A stretch of DNA of 64,000 nt from Bradyrhizobium sp. CIAT3101 (GCF_029714945.1 NZ_CP121634.1:4795001-4859000); one strand, 5' to 3'. Shown: positions 25,484-34,616, counted from the first letter of the stretch. The notes: generated by a model not told the origin, from the sequence alone. Translations and numbers: made by a program.

Positions 25484-27028
25484 GTGCATGGCTCGATGAT
25501 CTCCAAAGCAGCCCAGTCGGGCCGAACCATTCGCACGCAAGCAGGCCTCGTGCGCGGCGAGCCACGCGACGCCGAAGGCGTGCTCGCGTTCAGAGGCATC
25601 CCCTACGCAGCAGCTCCGGTCGGGCCGTTGCGCTGGCGCGCGCCGCAGCCGCCGGCGCCGTGGAGTGGCGTGCGCGATGCGCTGGCCTTTGGCCCGGCAT
25701 CGCTCTCGTCGCTCGAGAATGATCCGCGCCCAGGACCGCGCGATGAAGATTGCCTCACCCTCAATGTCTGGACCGCGGCGCAAGAGGCTGACGAGAAGCG
25801 CCCCGTGATGGTGTGGATCCACGGCGGCGGCTTTCAGTTCGGCTCCTCGGCAAATCCCGCCACCGACGGAAGCCGCCTGGCTGCCAAGGGGGTCGTCGTC
25901 GTCAGCTTCAACTATCGCCTCGGCGTCTTCGGCTTTCTGGCCCATCCCGATCTCGATGCCCAGGCACCTTCAGGCAATTTCGGCCTGCAGGATCAACTCG
26001 CCGCATTGCGCTGGGTCAAAGCCAACATCGCCGCGTTCGGCGGTGACCCCGGCAACGTCACCCTGTTCGGCGAATCCGCCGGCGCCATGGCCGTCGGGAT
26101 TCTGATGGCGTCGCCGCTGGCACGCGGGCTGTTCCACAAGGCCATCGGCGAGAGCGGCGCCTTCTGGGATGGCCGGCGCGGGCCGCTGCAAACTTTCAAT
26201 GAGGCTCGCGCCCGCGGCCTCGCCTTCGCGCGTAGGCAAGGCGATGCCTCAATCGCGGCGTTGCGCGCAATGCCGGCCGAACAGTTGATTGCAGCCGCGC
26301 CCTGGAACTTTGAACGCGACCACGTCAGCCAGGCGTTCTCGGCGAGTATTGATCGTTACGTCGTGCCTGACGTGCCCGCGCGACGTTTTCTGCGCGGCGA
26401 ACAGATGCACATTCCCCTGCTGGCCGGCTGGAACAGCGCGGAGGAATTCCCCTTCATGTCGCAATCCCTGCCCCATCATTCCGCGCAAGCCTTCCGCGCT
26501 GCCGCCGAAGAGATGTTCGGCACGGAGCGGCTGGCGGATTTCCTGACACTCTATCCCGCCGACACCGACGCACGCGCAAAAGCATCCGCCGCCGCGCTCA
26601 CGGGCGACATGGTGATCGGCGAGCAATGCTGGCAGTGGCTGCGGCTACATCGGGCAAGCACCCGCGCCCCCGTCTACGGCTACCACTTCAACTACACCTC
26701 GCCCTACACGCCGATCGCCTCGCACGTCACCGAAATCCCCTTCGTGTTCGGCACGCTGACGCCGCAACGGGTGATCGGCAGCACCACACCGCCGGCGAAA
26801 GCCGACCGCGCACTCTCGGAGACGATGATGGACTATTGGGTGAACTTCGCGACCTCAGGCGATCCCAACGGACCCGGCCTGCCCTCCTGGCCGGCCTACG
26901 ACGCGGGCGATGTCGTGCAGATCCTCGGCAACACCATCGAAGCCCGCCGCAATCCGCACGCCGATCGCTTCCGCTTCCTTGGCCGTTTTCGAGATGAAGG
27001 CGTGCTCCCGATGCGCTGGCGCCATTGA
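25484..27028 (+). CDS. type B carboxylesterase/lipase family protein
   Basis: 514 residues. Carboxylesterase type-B signatures: DEDCLTLNVWTA (about 86-97), oxyanion-hole HGGGFQFGS (about 111-119), nucleophile GESAGAMAVG (Ser about 194), and YGYHFNYTSPY near the third catalytic residues. No signal peptide, so cytoplasmic. Start is a GTG at 25484 with AAGGAG 8 bases upstream; ATG at 25496 is the alternative. Substrate unknown. Confidence 0.92.
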   Translation: MHGSMISKAAQSGRTIRTQAGLVRGEPRDAEGVLAFRGIPYAAAPVGPLRWRAPQPPAPWSGVRDALAFGPASLSSLENDPRPGPRDEDCLTLNVWTAAQEADEKRPVMVWIHGGGFQFGSSANPATDGSRLAAKGVVVVSFNYRLGVFGFLAHPDLDAQAPSGNFGLQDQLAALRWVKANIAAFGGDPGNVTLFGESAGAMAVGILMASPLARGLFHKAIGESGAFWDGRRGPLQTFNEARARGLAFARRQGDASIAALRAMPAEQLIAAAPWNFERDHVSQAFSASIDRYVVPDVPARRFLRGEQMHIPLLAGWNSAEEFPFMSQSLPHHSAQAFRAAAEEMFGTERLADFLTLYPADTDARAKASAAALTGDMVIGEQCWQWLRLHRASTRAPVYGYHFNYTSPYTPIASHVTEIPFVFGTLTPQRVIGSTTPPAKADRALSETMMDYWVNFATSGDPNGPGLPSWPAYDAGDVVQILGNTIEARRNPHADRFRFLGRFRDEGVLPMRWRH

Positions 27029-27043
27029 AGTCGCGCAAGAAGG

Positions 27044-27068
27044 CTCCGCGTTCCCGTCGCGGAGTTTT
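27044..27068 (+). terminator. intrinsic terminator after the esterase
   Basis: CTCCGCG (27044-27050) and CGCGGAG (27058-27064) form a perfect 7-bp stem with TTCCCGT loop, followed by TTTT, 16 bases past the esterase stop. Confidence 0.8.
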
Positions 27069-27184
27069 CCACACGAGGCGTCACCTCATCGTGAAACTTT
27101 CATCTCGATGGGTGTTGTTCAGACTCTGGTAACCCAACGCCGCCACTCTCCAAATCAGTCTTGTTGCGTTGGAGTACCCCCACA

Positions 27185-27493
27185 GTGCTGAATTTTGACG
27201 AGCTGCGTGAACTCGCAGCCGATGTTCGCGTCTTTGTCGATGTCGCCGAAGACAAGGCCGAGGCGCTCAGAACCGTTATCAGGGCCTACGACGTGGTGCT
27301 GGCGATCTTCCCGTCCGGAGACGGCATGGGTCTCCACGTCATCAAGGGCAAAGAGATCCTGGACAAAATCGCCAAGTCGCGCGCGCACGCGACCTACAGC
27401 CACACGGCCATCGCGGTTCCCGATCTCGAGCACGCCGAAGTGCTGAAACTGCTGACGATGCCGGCCCAGGTTGCGCAACGGATCGCAGCTTAG
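27185..27493 (+). CDS. hypothetical protein, 102 residues
   Basis: Soluble protein from a GTG start: MLNFDELRELAADVRVFVDV, AYDVVLAIFPSGDGMGLHVI, SHTAIAVPDLEHAEVLKLL. GGAG lies 12 bases upstream, somewhat far, so the exact start is uncertain (a TTG at 27161 is the alternative). No family recognised, but composition is clearly coding. Confidence 0.65.
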   Translation: MLNFDELRELAADVRVFVDVAEDKAEALRTVIRAYDVVLAIFPSGDGMGLHVIKGKEILDKIAKSRAHATYSHTAIAVPDLEHAEVLKLLTMPAQVAQRIAA

Positions 27494-27604
27494 GAACACT
27501 CGGCTGTCGCGCGGAGTGACTCATCTCCAGACCAGGAGATCGTCATGAGCGTTGAAGGCAAGGCCAAGCCGTCCATGGCGATGCCATGGGCGGCTTTCGC
27601 GCAA

Positions 27605-27730
27605 CTAGCGCGGCGTGACCTGCGGCACGCTCGGCCGCCCCACCACGGCAGGTTTTTTCCTGAGTCTGGCCCGCAAGTGGAAGAACAACTCGACGGCGAG
27701 CTCGAACATGGCGGTGACGTAAAAATCCAT
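27605..27730 (-). CDS. microprotein, 41 residues, coupled to upstream TM microprotein
   Basis: MDFYVTAMFELAVELFFHLR is an amphipathic helix with an Arg/Lys/Pro tail. Its ATG overlaps the TGA of the upstream gene by one base (TGATG), so it is probably translated by re-initiation. Confidence 0.55.
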   Translation of the reverse strand: MDFYVTAMFELAVELFFHLRARLRKKPAVVGRPSVPQVTPR

Positions 27731-27864
27731 CACGCCTTCCTCAGCATGATCGCCCCAACGCAGCCGCCCAAGGCCAGGATAATGAAAAGCGGAGCGCTGA
27801 GATACCCGCCGCGCGCAGCCTGAAGGCCGGCGAGAACAAACAAGATGATCGTGGCATATCGCAT
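27730..27864 (-). CDS. two-helix membrane microprotein, 44 residues
   Basis: MRYATIILFVLAGLQAARGG followed by a second hydrophobic segment (LSAPLFIILALGGCVGAIML) and RKA. AAGGAGTGTGTC lies directly before the ATG. Too small for routine gene finding, but the ribosome site, the membrane topology and the coupled downstream frame support it. Confidence 0.6.
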   Translation of the reverse strand: MRYATIILFVLAGLQAARGGYLSAPLFIILALGGCVGAIMLRKA

Positions 27865-28100
27865 GACACACTCCTTTCGTCGGAGCGTGCCGATATCGGC
27901 GCGCCCGCTCCGTAACCGGCGTCACGCTTGTGGGCAACAGATGCCACGAACATGCGTGAGGCGCTTCACACGCGGAACGGGTAATTTGCGTTAGGCTCAG
28001 GCTGCATCACGAGGGGAGTCCGGAGTGCTCGAGCATGTCAGCCAGATCACATCGCGCCAGGAAAGAGTGGACAAACCATAGGTCAGCGCACAGGGCCATC

Positions 28101-28208
28101 ATGCGCCGCACCTTCGGGATCGATCTCTATGTGATGGTGAGCGGGCTGCTCGGCCTGCTTGGCGCCTCCTACGGGATCTGGATCGTCCTGTCCCAGGCTT
28201 ACAGCTGA
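28101..28208 (+). CDS. membrane microprotein, 35 residues (weak)
   Basis: MRRTFGIDLYVMVSGLLGLL continues to one transmembrane helix and ends QAYS. The ribosome site (CAGGG, about 6 bases upstream) is modest. It is head-on to the minus-strand microprotein at 28298. Confidence 0.4.
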   Translation: MRRTFGIDLYVMVSGLLGLLGASYGIWIVLSQAYS

Positions 28209-28297
28209 CGGCTGCGAGAGCAAGACGACTGCCGCGCCGCTCAGCGGAGCCGATTGAGCCGCGAGCAGCGTGATCGTCTTCGCGACGTCCCCAAATT

Positions 28298-28462
28298 TCA
28301 ATGCCCCCACACGGCAGCAGCGACGCCGATCCCGATAAAACCGAGACCGATGATGACAGGCGCGAACTCGGCGGCATCAGCCACGCCGAACAATTTGGCG
28401 ATGACGGTCCCGATCGCACTCAGGACGATGTCGAAGATCAAGCCGAGCAAGGCGTCGAGCAT
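28298..28462 (-). CDS. two-helix membrane microprotein, 54 residues
   Basis: MLDALLGLIFDIVLSAIGTV is one hydrophobic helix; FAPVIIGLGFIGIGVAAAVW is a second; the end is GH. It begins 6 bases after the stop of the next upstream gene (28469), suggesting a two-gene operon. Function unknown. Confidence 0.6.
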   Translation of the reverse strand: MLDALLGLIFDIVLSAIGTVIAKLFGVADAAEFAPVIIGLGFIGIGVAAAVWGH

Positions 28463-28468
28463 GGCCGC

Positions 28469-28675
28469 TTATCCCGTCTTGCCGTACTTCATGGCGTGCA
28501 CCGCGTCACCGACGGCGCCGCCCACGACCAGCGCAGCGAAGAGAGGCCAGCCTGCAGACGCGACCAGGATCGTCGCCAAACGCGCATCCTCGCCCGGACG
28601 CTTGTAGGCATCGAAGCCGGCGAAAAAGACCACCGCGATCAGGAAGCTGATCAGATATCGTTTGAACCATGACAC
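28469..28675 (-). CDS. small two-helix membrane protein, 68 residues
   Basis: From a GTG at 28675: MSWFKRYLISFLIAVVFFAG (first helix), a basic loop AYKRPGEDARLAT, then VASAGWPLFAALVVGGAVGD (second helix). GAGGG lies 9 bases before the GTG. An ATG at 28720 gives a longer version. Pairs with the 28298 microprotein. Confidence 0.55.
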   Translation of the reverse strand: MSWFKRYLISFLIAVVFFAGFDAYKRPGEDARLATILVASAGWPLFAALVVGGAVGDAVHAMKYGKTG

Positions 28676-28888
28676 GGCGAAATGCCCTCGTTTCCAGGCA
28701 TTCGTCGCCCTGAGCGCCATCCCGGTTCATCAGGCCGACTGTCGGCCCCCTCGCCGGCCGGTTCTTGCAGCAGACCACGCATGCGTGGCCTTGCCTCGCC
28801 GTGGCTTTGCCGGGGCGACGAGACGGGCTAGCATCTCCTGCAACCCAGGGGTGCCGCACCAACCGGCACTGAAAAAAGGGAGGTCATC

Positions 28889-29356
28889 ATGACGACGCGC
28901 CGCGCCCTGCGCTTTCTGCTGCTGCCGCTCGCTTTCGCGGGCACGCTGAGCGTCGGCTCCGCCGCCGAGCTCAATCCCGCCGCCGTCACCTTTAAATTGC
29001 CGGACCAGATCCCCTGGGGCCCGGTTGACGCGCGCGGCGCGCAATCGGCCGTGGTGGTCGGCAATCCCGACAAGCCCGGCTTCTACATGGTCTACAACAA
29101 GTGGACCAAGGGCAACCATTTCAGCCGCCCGCACTTCCATCCGAACGACCGCTACATCGTGGTCCTGCAAGGCACCTGGTGGGTCGGCTCAGGCCCGAAA
29201 TTCGACCCTGACAACGGCACCGTGCCGATGCCCGCAGGCAGCTTCGTCACCCACACCGGCAAGCAGGTGCATTGGGACGGCGCCAAGGACGAGGACGCCG
29301 TGCTGCTGATCATGGGCGAAGGCCCGGCGACAGCGACCGCGGCGGAGGAGAAGTAG
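28889..29356 (+). CDS. exported cupin-domain protein
   Basis: 155 residues. A signal peptide (about 1-26, ending GSAAE) precedes a single cupin barrel: HFSRPHFHPNDRYIVVLQGTWWVG (metal-type His/His) and MPAGSFVTHTGKQVHWDGAKDED. GGGAGGTCATC precedes the ATG. A periplasmic metal-cupin of unknown substrate. Confidence 0.85.
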   Translation: MTTRRALRFLLLPLAFAGTLSVGSAAELNPAAVTFKLPDQIPWGPVDARGAQSAVVVGNPDKPGFYMVYNKWTKGNHFSRPHFHPNDRYIVVLQGTWWVGSGPKFDPDNGTVPMPAGSFVTHTGKQVHWDGAKDEDAVLLIMGEGPATATAAEEK

Positions 29357-29408
29357 ATCCCGACGTGCTTCATCACGCACACGGAGAGGACATCCGATAA
29401 TTTCAAGC

Positions 29409-30383
29409 CTATTGCTTGATATAGCCCTTGGCCTTCATCCAGGCGGCCGCCAAATTGGGCCAGTCGGAGACCGGCAGTTGGCGCGCGTCGCGGATACCGA
29501 AGCCGTGGCCGCCTTCCGCGAAGGTGTGGAGCTCGCTGGACACACCCGCCTTCTGCAGCGCGTCGTGATAGTGCATGCTGTTCTCAGGCGGCACCACGGG
29601 ATCGTCCTTCGCGACCACGATGAATGTCGGAGGCGCCTCTTTGGTGACGTGCAGGTCCGCCGAATAGTCCCTGATCAGGTCCGGCGACGGATCCTTGCCG
29701 AGCAAATTGGTGCGCGATTCCAGATGGGTCAGCTTGTCGTCCATCGACACCACCGGATAGAGCAGCAGCAGGAAATCCGGACGAGCGGACAGGCTGTCGG
29801 CCGCATCCACGGGTTCGTACACCTTCTTGGCGAACTGGGCGCCGAGGCTTGCCGCCATGTGGCCCGCCGCGGATGCACCGAGGAAGCCGATCCTGTCGGG
29901 CTGAAGGCCCCACTCCCCGGCATTCTGCCGCACCACGCGGATCGCACGCTGCGCGTCCTGCAAGGGAACATCCTTGCCGTCGACATGGCCTTCCGCCGGC
30001 AAGCGGTATTGCATCAGCAGCACCGTCACGCCGTAGGGATTGAGCCAGCGCGCCATCTCCGCGGCTTCCTTGTCGAGCACGATGCGCGAATAGGCACCTC
30101 CGGGAGCCACGATGACCGCGGTGCCGCTGGGCTTGTCCGGCACGAAGGCGGTGAGATTGGGCCTGGTGATGCCGGTGACGATACGATCAGGCCAGTAAGC
30201 CACCTTGCTGCGCTCGGTGACCGTGAGTTGTGCCGGCGATTTCTCCGACCCCGGCCCCACGCCGCCCGGCCATATCTCGATGACGTCGCGCGTTTTCAAC
30301 GGCGCCGCACAAACCGAGCCTGCCGCCATCATGCTCGCTGCCATCAAGGCCGCCACCCCTGCCGTCAAACTGTTCTTGAACAT
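29409..30383 (-). CDS. exported alpha/beta hydrolase (BD-FAE/esterase type)
   Basis: 324 residues with a signal peptide (MFKNSLTAGVAALMAASMMA..., cleavage after VCA). Motifs: VIVAPGGAYSRIVLDKEAAE (oxyanion region), nucleophile GFLGASAAGHMAAS (G-x-S-x-x-G), FIVVAKDDPVVPPENS (acid) and EGGHGFGIRD (His). This pattern fits acetyl-xylan or feruloyl-type exported esterases. Start at 30383; 19 upstream residues precede the signal and are rejected. Confidence 0.88.
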   Translation of the reverse strand: MFKNSLTAGVAALMAASMMAAGSVCAAPLKTRDVIEIWPGGVGPGSEKSPAQLTVTERSKVAYWPDRIVTGITRPNLTAFVPDKPSGTAVIVAPGGAYSRIVLDKEAAEMARWLNPYGVTVLLMQYRLPAEGHVDGKDVPLQDAQRAIRVVRQNAGEWGLQPDRIGFLGASAAGHMAASLGAQFAKKVYEPVDAADSLSARPDFLLLLYPVVSMDDKLTHLESRTNLLGKDPSPDLIRDYSADLHVTKEAPPTFIVVAKDDPVVPPENSMHYHDALQKAGVSSELHTFAEGGHGFGIRDARQLPVSDWPNLAAAWMKAKGYIKQ

Positions 30384-30448
30384 GTCGTAGCCCACCACAG
30401 GTTCGTTGGTATGAGCGTTGAATCTATTTGACGTTGCCATCCATAGAT

Positions 30449-30517
30449 TTACGGTGACAGTGCGCTCAACTCACACTCGTGCTGCCATCGGAGTCAAGCG
30501 CACCGTCACCGCAATTC
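30449..30517. repeat. palindromic repeat, GTGACAGTGC(A/G)CT family
   Basis: The left half TTACGGTGACAGTGCGCTCA (30449 on) and an imperfect inverted right half (30491-30517, GCGCACCGTCACCGCAATTC) flank an 18-bp spacer. It sits in the gap upstream of the HD-motif gene. It is the leftmost copy of the family seen across 30-39 kb. Confidence 0.65.
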
Positions 30518-30603
30518 GGGAAACCACAGCGGCGGCACCTTCTGTTACCGGACTGTCATTGTCCGATGCTAGCGCTGCGCGTCTTTTCAGAAGGAACCAG
30601 CTG

Positions 30604-31899
30604 ATGCGCCTCATGCTTCCCGTCGTCGCCGCTGCCGTGCTGGCAATTTCCGCCCCGGCTTTGGCCGTTGACCAGACCGTGCTTGGCGCGGGCAACGCGG
30701 CGGCAGGAGAGCTCGCCGCCCGTTCGCCGCTGGTGACATCAGCTCTGGCGCGCATCGAGCAGGTCATCGCCACCATCGACGACGCCAAGCTGAAGGCCGC
30801 GACCCGCGACGCCCTGTTCAACCCGAACACCTGCGTCACCCATCGCGCTAACCTCACTGCCTCCGACAAGGACAAGATTATCGCCGAGCTGACCAGCCAA
30901 GGGCTGATCAACGAGGCCAACGGCAAGGCATTCCCGGGCGGCGCGGTGACCGGCGTGTTTCCGCCGCTGCGCGACGACGGCACCGCCTGCCCGCATTTGC
31001 CGATGGCCTGGGGAGCTGCACCCGGCGGCGCATTCGCCGGCCACCACTCCTATCCCGGCGGCCTGCCGGTGCATGAATCGTTCAACCTGGCGAGTGCCAT
31101 CAGCCTCAGCGAGAACTATCGCCTCACCGTTGGCCTGACCGGCGAGGACGGTCTGCCGCGGGTGGCGCCGCTGCCGGGTTCGCGCGACGCGGTCAACCGC
31201 TCCGATCTCGTCATGAACAACGACGCCATCATCGCCGCCCCGATGTTGCACGACTGGGCCAAGCCGATCGTGTTCCAGTGGAATGCCGACGGCAGCGAGT
31301 TCGCCGAGTTCAACTTCGGCGGCAATGGCGAGACCGACGCGGATGGCGCCAAGGGCGACAGCCGCACCGGCGCCCATCACATTCTCGGCGTCGCTGAATC
31401 CATGGCGCGCGACCTGCCCGCGCCGTTCATCGTGATCCAGGCCTCAGCCCACACCGCGCCGACGCTCGGCAAGGAATACATGGCGGTGAACTGGCTGCGC
31501 GCTGCGGCGATCATTGCCCATGTCGACCCGATCGCACGCGGCTATCTGGTGAAGGATGCCGACGGCCATTTCCGCCTGCCACCGGCACGCACCACCGACA
31601 ACATCGACTTCCTCGCCGCCAAAATCGGCAACCTCTCGGCCGAGACCGTGATCCACAATCTGTCGGATGCGGACTACATCTTCACAGGCCCGGCGGTGAC
31701 GGCGTCAGTGGCGATCCTCACCAAGCTCGCGCCCGACTACGGCTTCGACCCCGCGGATGCCGCGAAGTTCAACAACGGCTTCCGCAACCCGGCGCTGTCG
31801 TACCTCAGCGCCGAGCGGATTCTGATCCGCTACAACCACGACGGCCTGACCGGCGTGCGGCGCGATCTCGACGCGCTGAAGAAAGCGAAGGCGATCTGA
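30604..31899 (+). CDS. exported protein with HD-phosphohydrolase-like motifs
   Basis: 431 residues. A signal peptide (MRLMLPVVAAAVLAISAPALA) is followed by FAGHHSYPGGLPVHESFNLA (His 147, 148, 157), MLHDWAK (His-Asp 216-217, Lys 220), a second HH pair at 258-259 in GAHHILGVAESMA and IQASAHTAPT (His 283). The H...HD...H order resembles the HD superfamily (metal-dependent phosphohydrolases), which is rare outside the cytoplasm. AGGA precedes the ATG. I do not recognise a named family; the HD assignment is inference from motifs. Confidence 0.75.
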   Translation: MRLMLPVVAAAVLAISAPALAVDQTVLGAGNAAAGELAARSPLVTSALARIEQVIATIDDAKLKAATRDALFNPNTCVTHRANLTASDKDKIIAELTSQGLINEANGKAFPGGAVTGVFPPLRDDGTACPHLPMAWGAAPGGAFAGHHSYPGGLPVHESFNLASAISLSENYRLTVGLTGEDGLPRVAPLPGSRDAVNRSDLVMNNDAIIAAPMLHDWAKPIVFQWNADGSEFAEFNFGGNGETDADGAKGDSRTGAHHILGVAESMARDLPAPFIVIQASAHTAPTLGKEYMAVNWLRAAAIIAHVDPIARGYLVKDADGHFRLPPARTTDNIDFLAAKIGNLSAETVIHNLSDADYIFTGPAVTASVAILTKLAPDYGFDPADAAKFNNGFRNPALSYLSAERILIRYNHDGLTGVRRDLDALKKAKAI

Positions 31900-31980
31900 G
31901 GCAGGCCGGTCCTTTGCGGGCGCCAGCTTAGGCCGGGCCCCTCGGCAATGACGGTGATAGAGGGGCACGCTCGCTCAACA

Positions 31981-32049
31981 CGTCATTGCGAGCGGCTTGT
32001 CCGCCATAGCTCGAAGAGCGACGGCGGAAGCGAAGCAATCCGGGCTTGG
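31981..32049 (+). repeat. CGTCATTGCGAGCG dispersed palindromic repeat, copy 1
   Basis: Starts CGTCATTGCGAGCGGCTTGT and ends GAAGCGAAGCAATCC, with an internal hairpin TCCGCC...GGCGGA. The reverse complement of 48664-48729 aligns along its whole length with scattered substitutions. Confidence 0.75.
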
Positions 32050-32086
32050 CCCCTAGATTACGCCGACCGTGCGCTAAGGCTCCACG

Positions 32087-32115
32087 CGTTTCGGTGACAA
32101 TGCACTCAACTCACT
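32087..32115 (+). repeat. degenerate GTGACAGTGCACT repeat
   Basis: GTTTCGGTGACAATGCACTC followed by AACTCACTC matches the family consensus with few changes. Confidence 0.5.
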
Positions 32116-32272
32116 CATGCCGCCGCAAGGGGCGAACGGCGAGCGCGCTGCGCCGCTGGACTGCACCTGCCGAATGACACAAGATAGTTCAGTGTCGGTG
32201 CACCACATCGTCCGGCGGTCAGCGTGAGTTCAATGCACCGCAATAAAAATCAGAAAACGGCAGGGAAGAACA

Positions 32273-33904
32273 ATGCAGCGAAAAAGCAATGTGGCGCTTG
32301 ATGGTGCGATGGCTTGCCTGGCTCTGGTCGCGGCCATCATGGTCGTTGCGATCTCGCCGGCAAGCGCCGACGATTCAGCCAACCTATCACCTGCACTCAA
32401 ATGCGCCGACCTGACCGGCTGGAAGATGCCGGGATCGACGACATTGATCACCAAGGCCGAAATGGTGCCGGAGGCGCCGCCGGGGACCGTGCAGCCGTCG
32501 CCGCCCGCGCCGGCCACCGTATCGGTGGCGCTGCCGCCGAACTGCCGCGCGGATGGCGTGATCGATCAGCGCGTGGGGGTCGAGGGCAAGTCCTACGCGA
32601 TCGGCTTTGCCATCGCCCTGCCCGATCGCTGGAACGGCCGGTTCTTGTTTCAGGGCGGCGGCGGTTTGAACGGCTCGATCCGGCCGCCGCTGGGTTACCA
32701 GGCGGCCGGCGAGGTGCCGGCGCTGGCGCGCGGCTTTGCCGTGGTCTCGACCGATAGCGGTCATCAGGGCGCGGTGTTCGATGCCTCTTTCCTGAAGGAC
32801 CAGGAAGCCGCGCTCAACTTCGCCAATTCATCCGTCGGCAAGGTGACGATTGCCGCCAAGGCGATCGTCGCGCATTACTATGGCCAGCCCGCCAAACGTT
32901 CCTATTTTACGGGGTGCTCGACCGGGGGCCGCGAGGGCATGCTGGCATCGGCGCGCTATCCCGAACAGTTCGACGGCATCGTCGCTGGCGCGCCTGCGAT
33001 GCGCACCGGTAACTCCAATATCGGTCTCGCCTGGGCCAACGCTGCCTTCAGCCAGGTCGCGCCGAAAGATGCGTCCGGCAAGCCGGAGCCCGCCAAGACT
33101 TTTTCCGCGGGCGAGCGAAAGCTGATCACGAACGCGATCCTCGAGGCCTGCGACGCCAGAGACGGCGTCAAGGATGGCCTGATCTTCGACCGCAAGGCCT
33201 GTCAATTCGATCCCGCGGTCCTCACCTGCACGGGCGACAAGACGGATGGCAAGACAGATTCTTGCCTGGCGCCGCCGCAGGTCGATGCCCTCCGGAAAGC
33301 TTTTGCCGGACCGAAGAATTCACGCGGCGCGCAGGTCTACCCGCCGTTCCCGTGGGACAGCGGCGTCGCAGCCGAAGGCGTTTCCATTCCCGGCATCCTG
33401 ACATCAGGCGCGCTCAGTCCGGTCGGACCGCCTGTTTGGGACCGCATCGACGTCGATCAACTCGAAGACCGGGTCAACGCGAGCGGGCTCGATCGCCTCA
33501 CCAACACCGCCTACTGGACCAACCTGTCGAGCTATTTCGGCCATGGCGGCAAGCTGCTGTTTTACCACGGTGTGAGCGATCCCTGGTTCTCGGCTGAAGA
33601 CACCGTGAATTACTACGAGCGCATGGCGGCGGATTCCGGCGGCATGGAGATGGTGCGGGAGACATCGAGCCGCGCCTTCCTGGTGCCCGGCATGGGTCAC
33701 TGCTCGAGCGGCGCAACGCTCGATCGTTTCGATCTCCTCAGCGCGGTCGTGAACTGGGTGGAAGACGGCAAGGCGCCCGATGCGGCGGTGGCGACGGGAC
33801 CAGCCTTCCCCGGCCGCAGTCGGCCGCTTTGCGCCTATCCGCAACACGCACAGTACAAGGGGCAAGGCGATCCGGAGAGCGCGGAGAGTTTTGAGTGCAA
33901 GTAG
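32273..33904 (+). CDS. tannase/feruloyl esterase family protein
   Basis: 543 residues. Signal peptide about 1-32 (ending ASADD). The nucleophile motif is GCSTGGREGMLASARYPEQF, the family's G-C-S-T-G-G; the paired cysteine expected near the catalytic His is in VPGMGHCSSG (about 475-484), and the Asp lies in YHGVSDPWF. These enzymes cut ester bonds of gallates, ferulates or related aromatic esters. AGGGAAG precedes the ATG. Substrate not determinable. Confidence 0.9.
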   Translation: MQRKSNVALDGAMACLALVAAIMVVAISPASADDSANLSPALKCADLTGWKMPGSTTLITKAEMVPEAPPGTVQPSPPAPATVSVALPPNCRADGVIDQRVGVEGKSYAIGFAIALPDRWNGRFLFQGGGGLNGSIRPPLGYQAAGEVPALARGFAVVSTDSGHQGAVFDASFLKDQEAALNFANSSVGKVTIAAKAIVAHYYGQPAKRSYFTGCSTGGREGMLASARYPEQFDGIVAGAPAMRTGNSNIGLAWANAAFSQVAPKDASGKPEPAKTFSAGERKLITNAILEACDARDGVKDGLIFDRKACQFDPAVLTCTGDKTDGKTDSCLAPPQVDALRKAFAGPKNSRGAQVYPPFPWDSGVAAEGVSIPGILTSGALSPVGPPVWDRIDVDQLEDRVNASGLDRLTNTAYWTNLSSYFGHGGKLLFYHGVSDPWFSAEDTVNYYERMAADSGGMEMVRETSSRAFLVPGMGHCSSGATLDRFDLLSAVVNWVEDGKAPDAAVATGPAFPGRSRPLCAYPQHAQYKGQGDPESAESFECK

Positions 33905-33920
33905 GCAGATGGCGGGCTAT

Positions 33921-34556
33921 TCACCGCTGCTCGGTGGCGATGCGCAAACCCAAAGCAATCAGGACAGTTCCAGTCACGCCCTCCACGAGGCGACGTACGG
34001 TCGGCCGCTGAAGCGCATGCCGCACCTTGTGGATCGCTGCGGCATAAAATGCGAGCCAGACGAAGGTCATCCCTGCAAACACAATTCCAAGAACGAGCAG
34101 TGTCGCAAAGGTCGAACCACCTGTCGGCGCGAACTGCGGAAGCAGGCTTGTGAAGAAAACAGCCATCTTGGGATTGCCGAGATCACTGATGAGCCCCTGC
34201 CTGAAGGCGATCCAGGGGCTTACGCGGCCATGCGCGTGGTTCTCCATCGCGCTGTCGGAACCTTGCTCCGGTGGCCAAAGGGCTTCGTACAACGCGATGA
34301 TGCCCAGATAGATGAGATAAGCGGCCCCCAGATACTTGATCGCAAGAAACAGTGGCGCCGAGGCCACCAGGAGAGCAGCAAGCCCGACGCTGGTCGCCAG
34401 CGCCCAGACCATCTGCCCCACTGCGATGCCAGCCGCAGTGCAAATCCCGCCAGTCTGCCCTGCTAAGAGAGTGCTGCGGATTGTCGTGGCCGTGTCGGGC
34501 CCCGGCGTGACAATGACGATGATCGACGTCCCGATGAATGCAAGAAACGATAACAT
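33921..34556 (-). CDS. LysE family translocator
   Basis: 211 residues with six predicted transmembrane helices. The N-terminal FIGTSIIVIVTPGPDTATTI matches the LysE/RhtB signature (TPGPD), followed by AGIAVGQMVWALATSVGLAALL and FRQGLISDLGNPKMAVFFTSLLPQF. Such proteins export amino acids or related metabolites. Start at 34556 with GGAGGAG upstream; the longer frame adds 63 residues that carry no family similarity. Confidence 0.92.
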   Translation of the reverse strand: MLSFLAFIGTSIIVIVTPGPDTATTIRSTLLAGQTGGICTAAGIAVGQMVWALATSVGLAALLVASAPLFLAIKYLGAAYLIYLGIIALYEALWPPEQGSDSAMENHAHGRVSPWIAFRQGLISDLGNPKMAVFFTSLLPQFAPTGGSTFATLLVLGIVFAGMTFVWLAFYAAAIHKVRHALQRPTVRRLVEGVTGTVLIALGLRIATEQR

Positions 34557-34616
34557 GCCGCGCCGCTCCTCCAAGTTGCCGTCGTATAATACGCTCTGCC
34601 GCGGTTCTGATGCTCC

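Larger units (their letters stand above)
31900..32272. other. 373-bp intergenic region made of repeats
   Basis: Contains the CATTGCGAGCG repeat (31981-32049), a degenerate copy of the GTGACAGTGCACT family (32087-32115) and another degenerate inverted piece (about 32224-32244) just before the tannase-family gene. No gene seen. Confidence 0.5.

Noticed and set aside
27545..27823. 92-codon + frame with AGGAG ribosome site (MSVEGKAKPSMAMPW...)
   Set aside because: Good Shine-Dalgarno but the later part is His/Pro-rich and antisense to two better supported microproteins; perhaps only the first residues are a relic.
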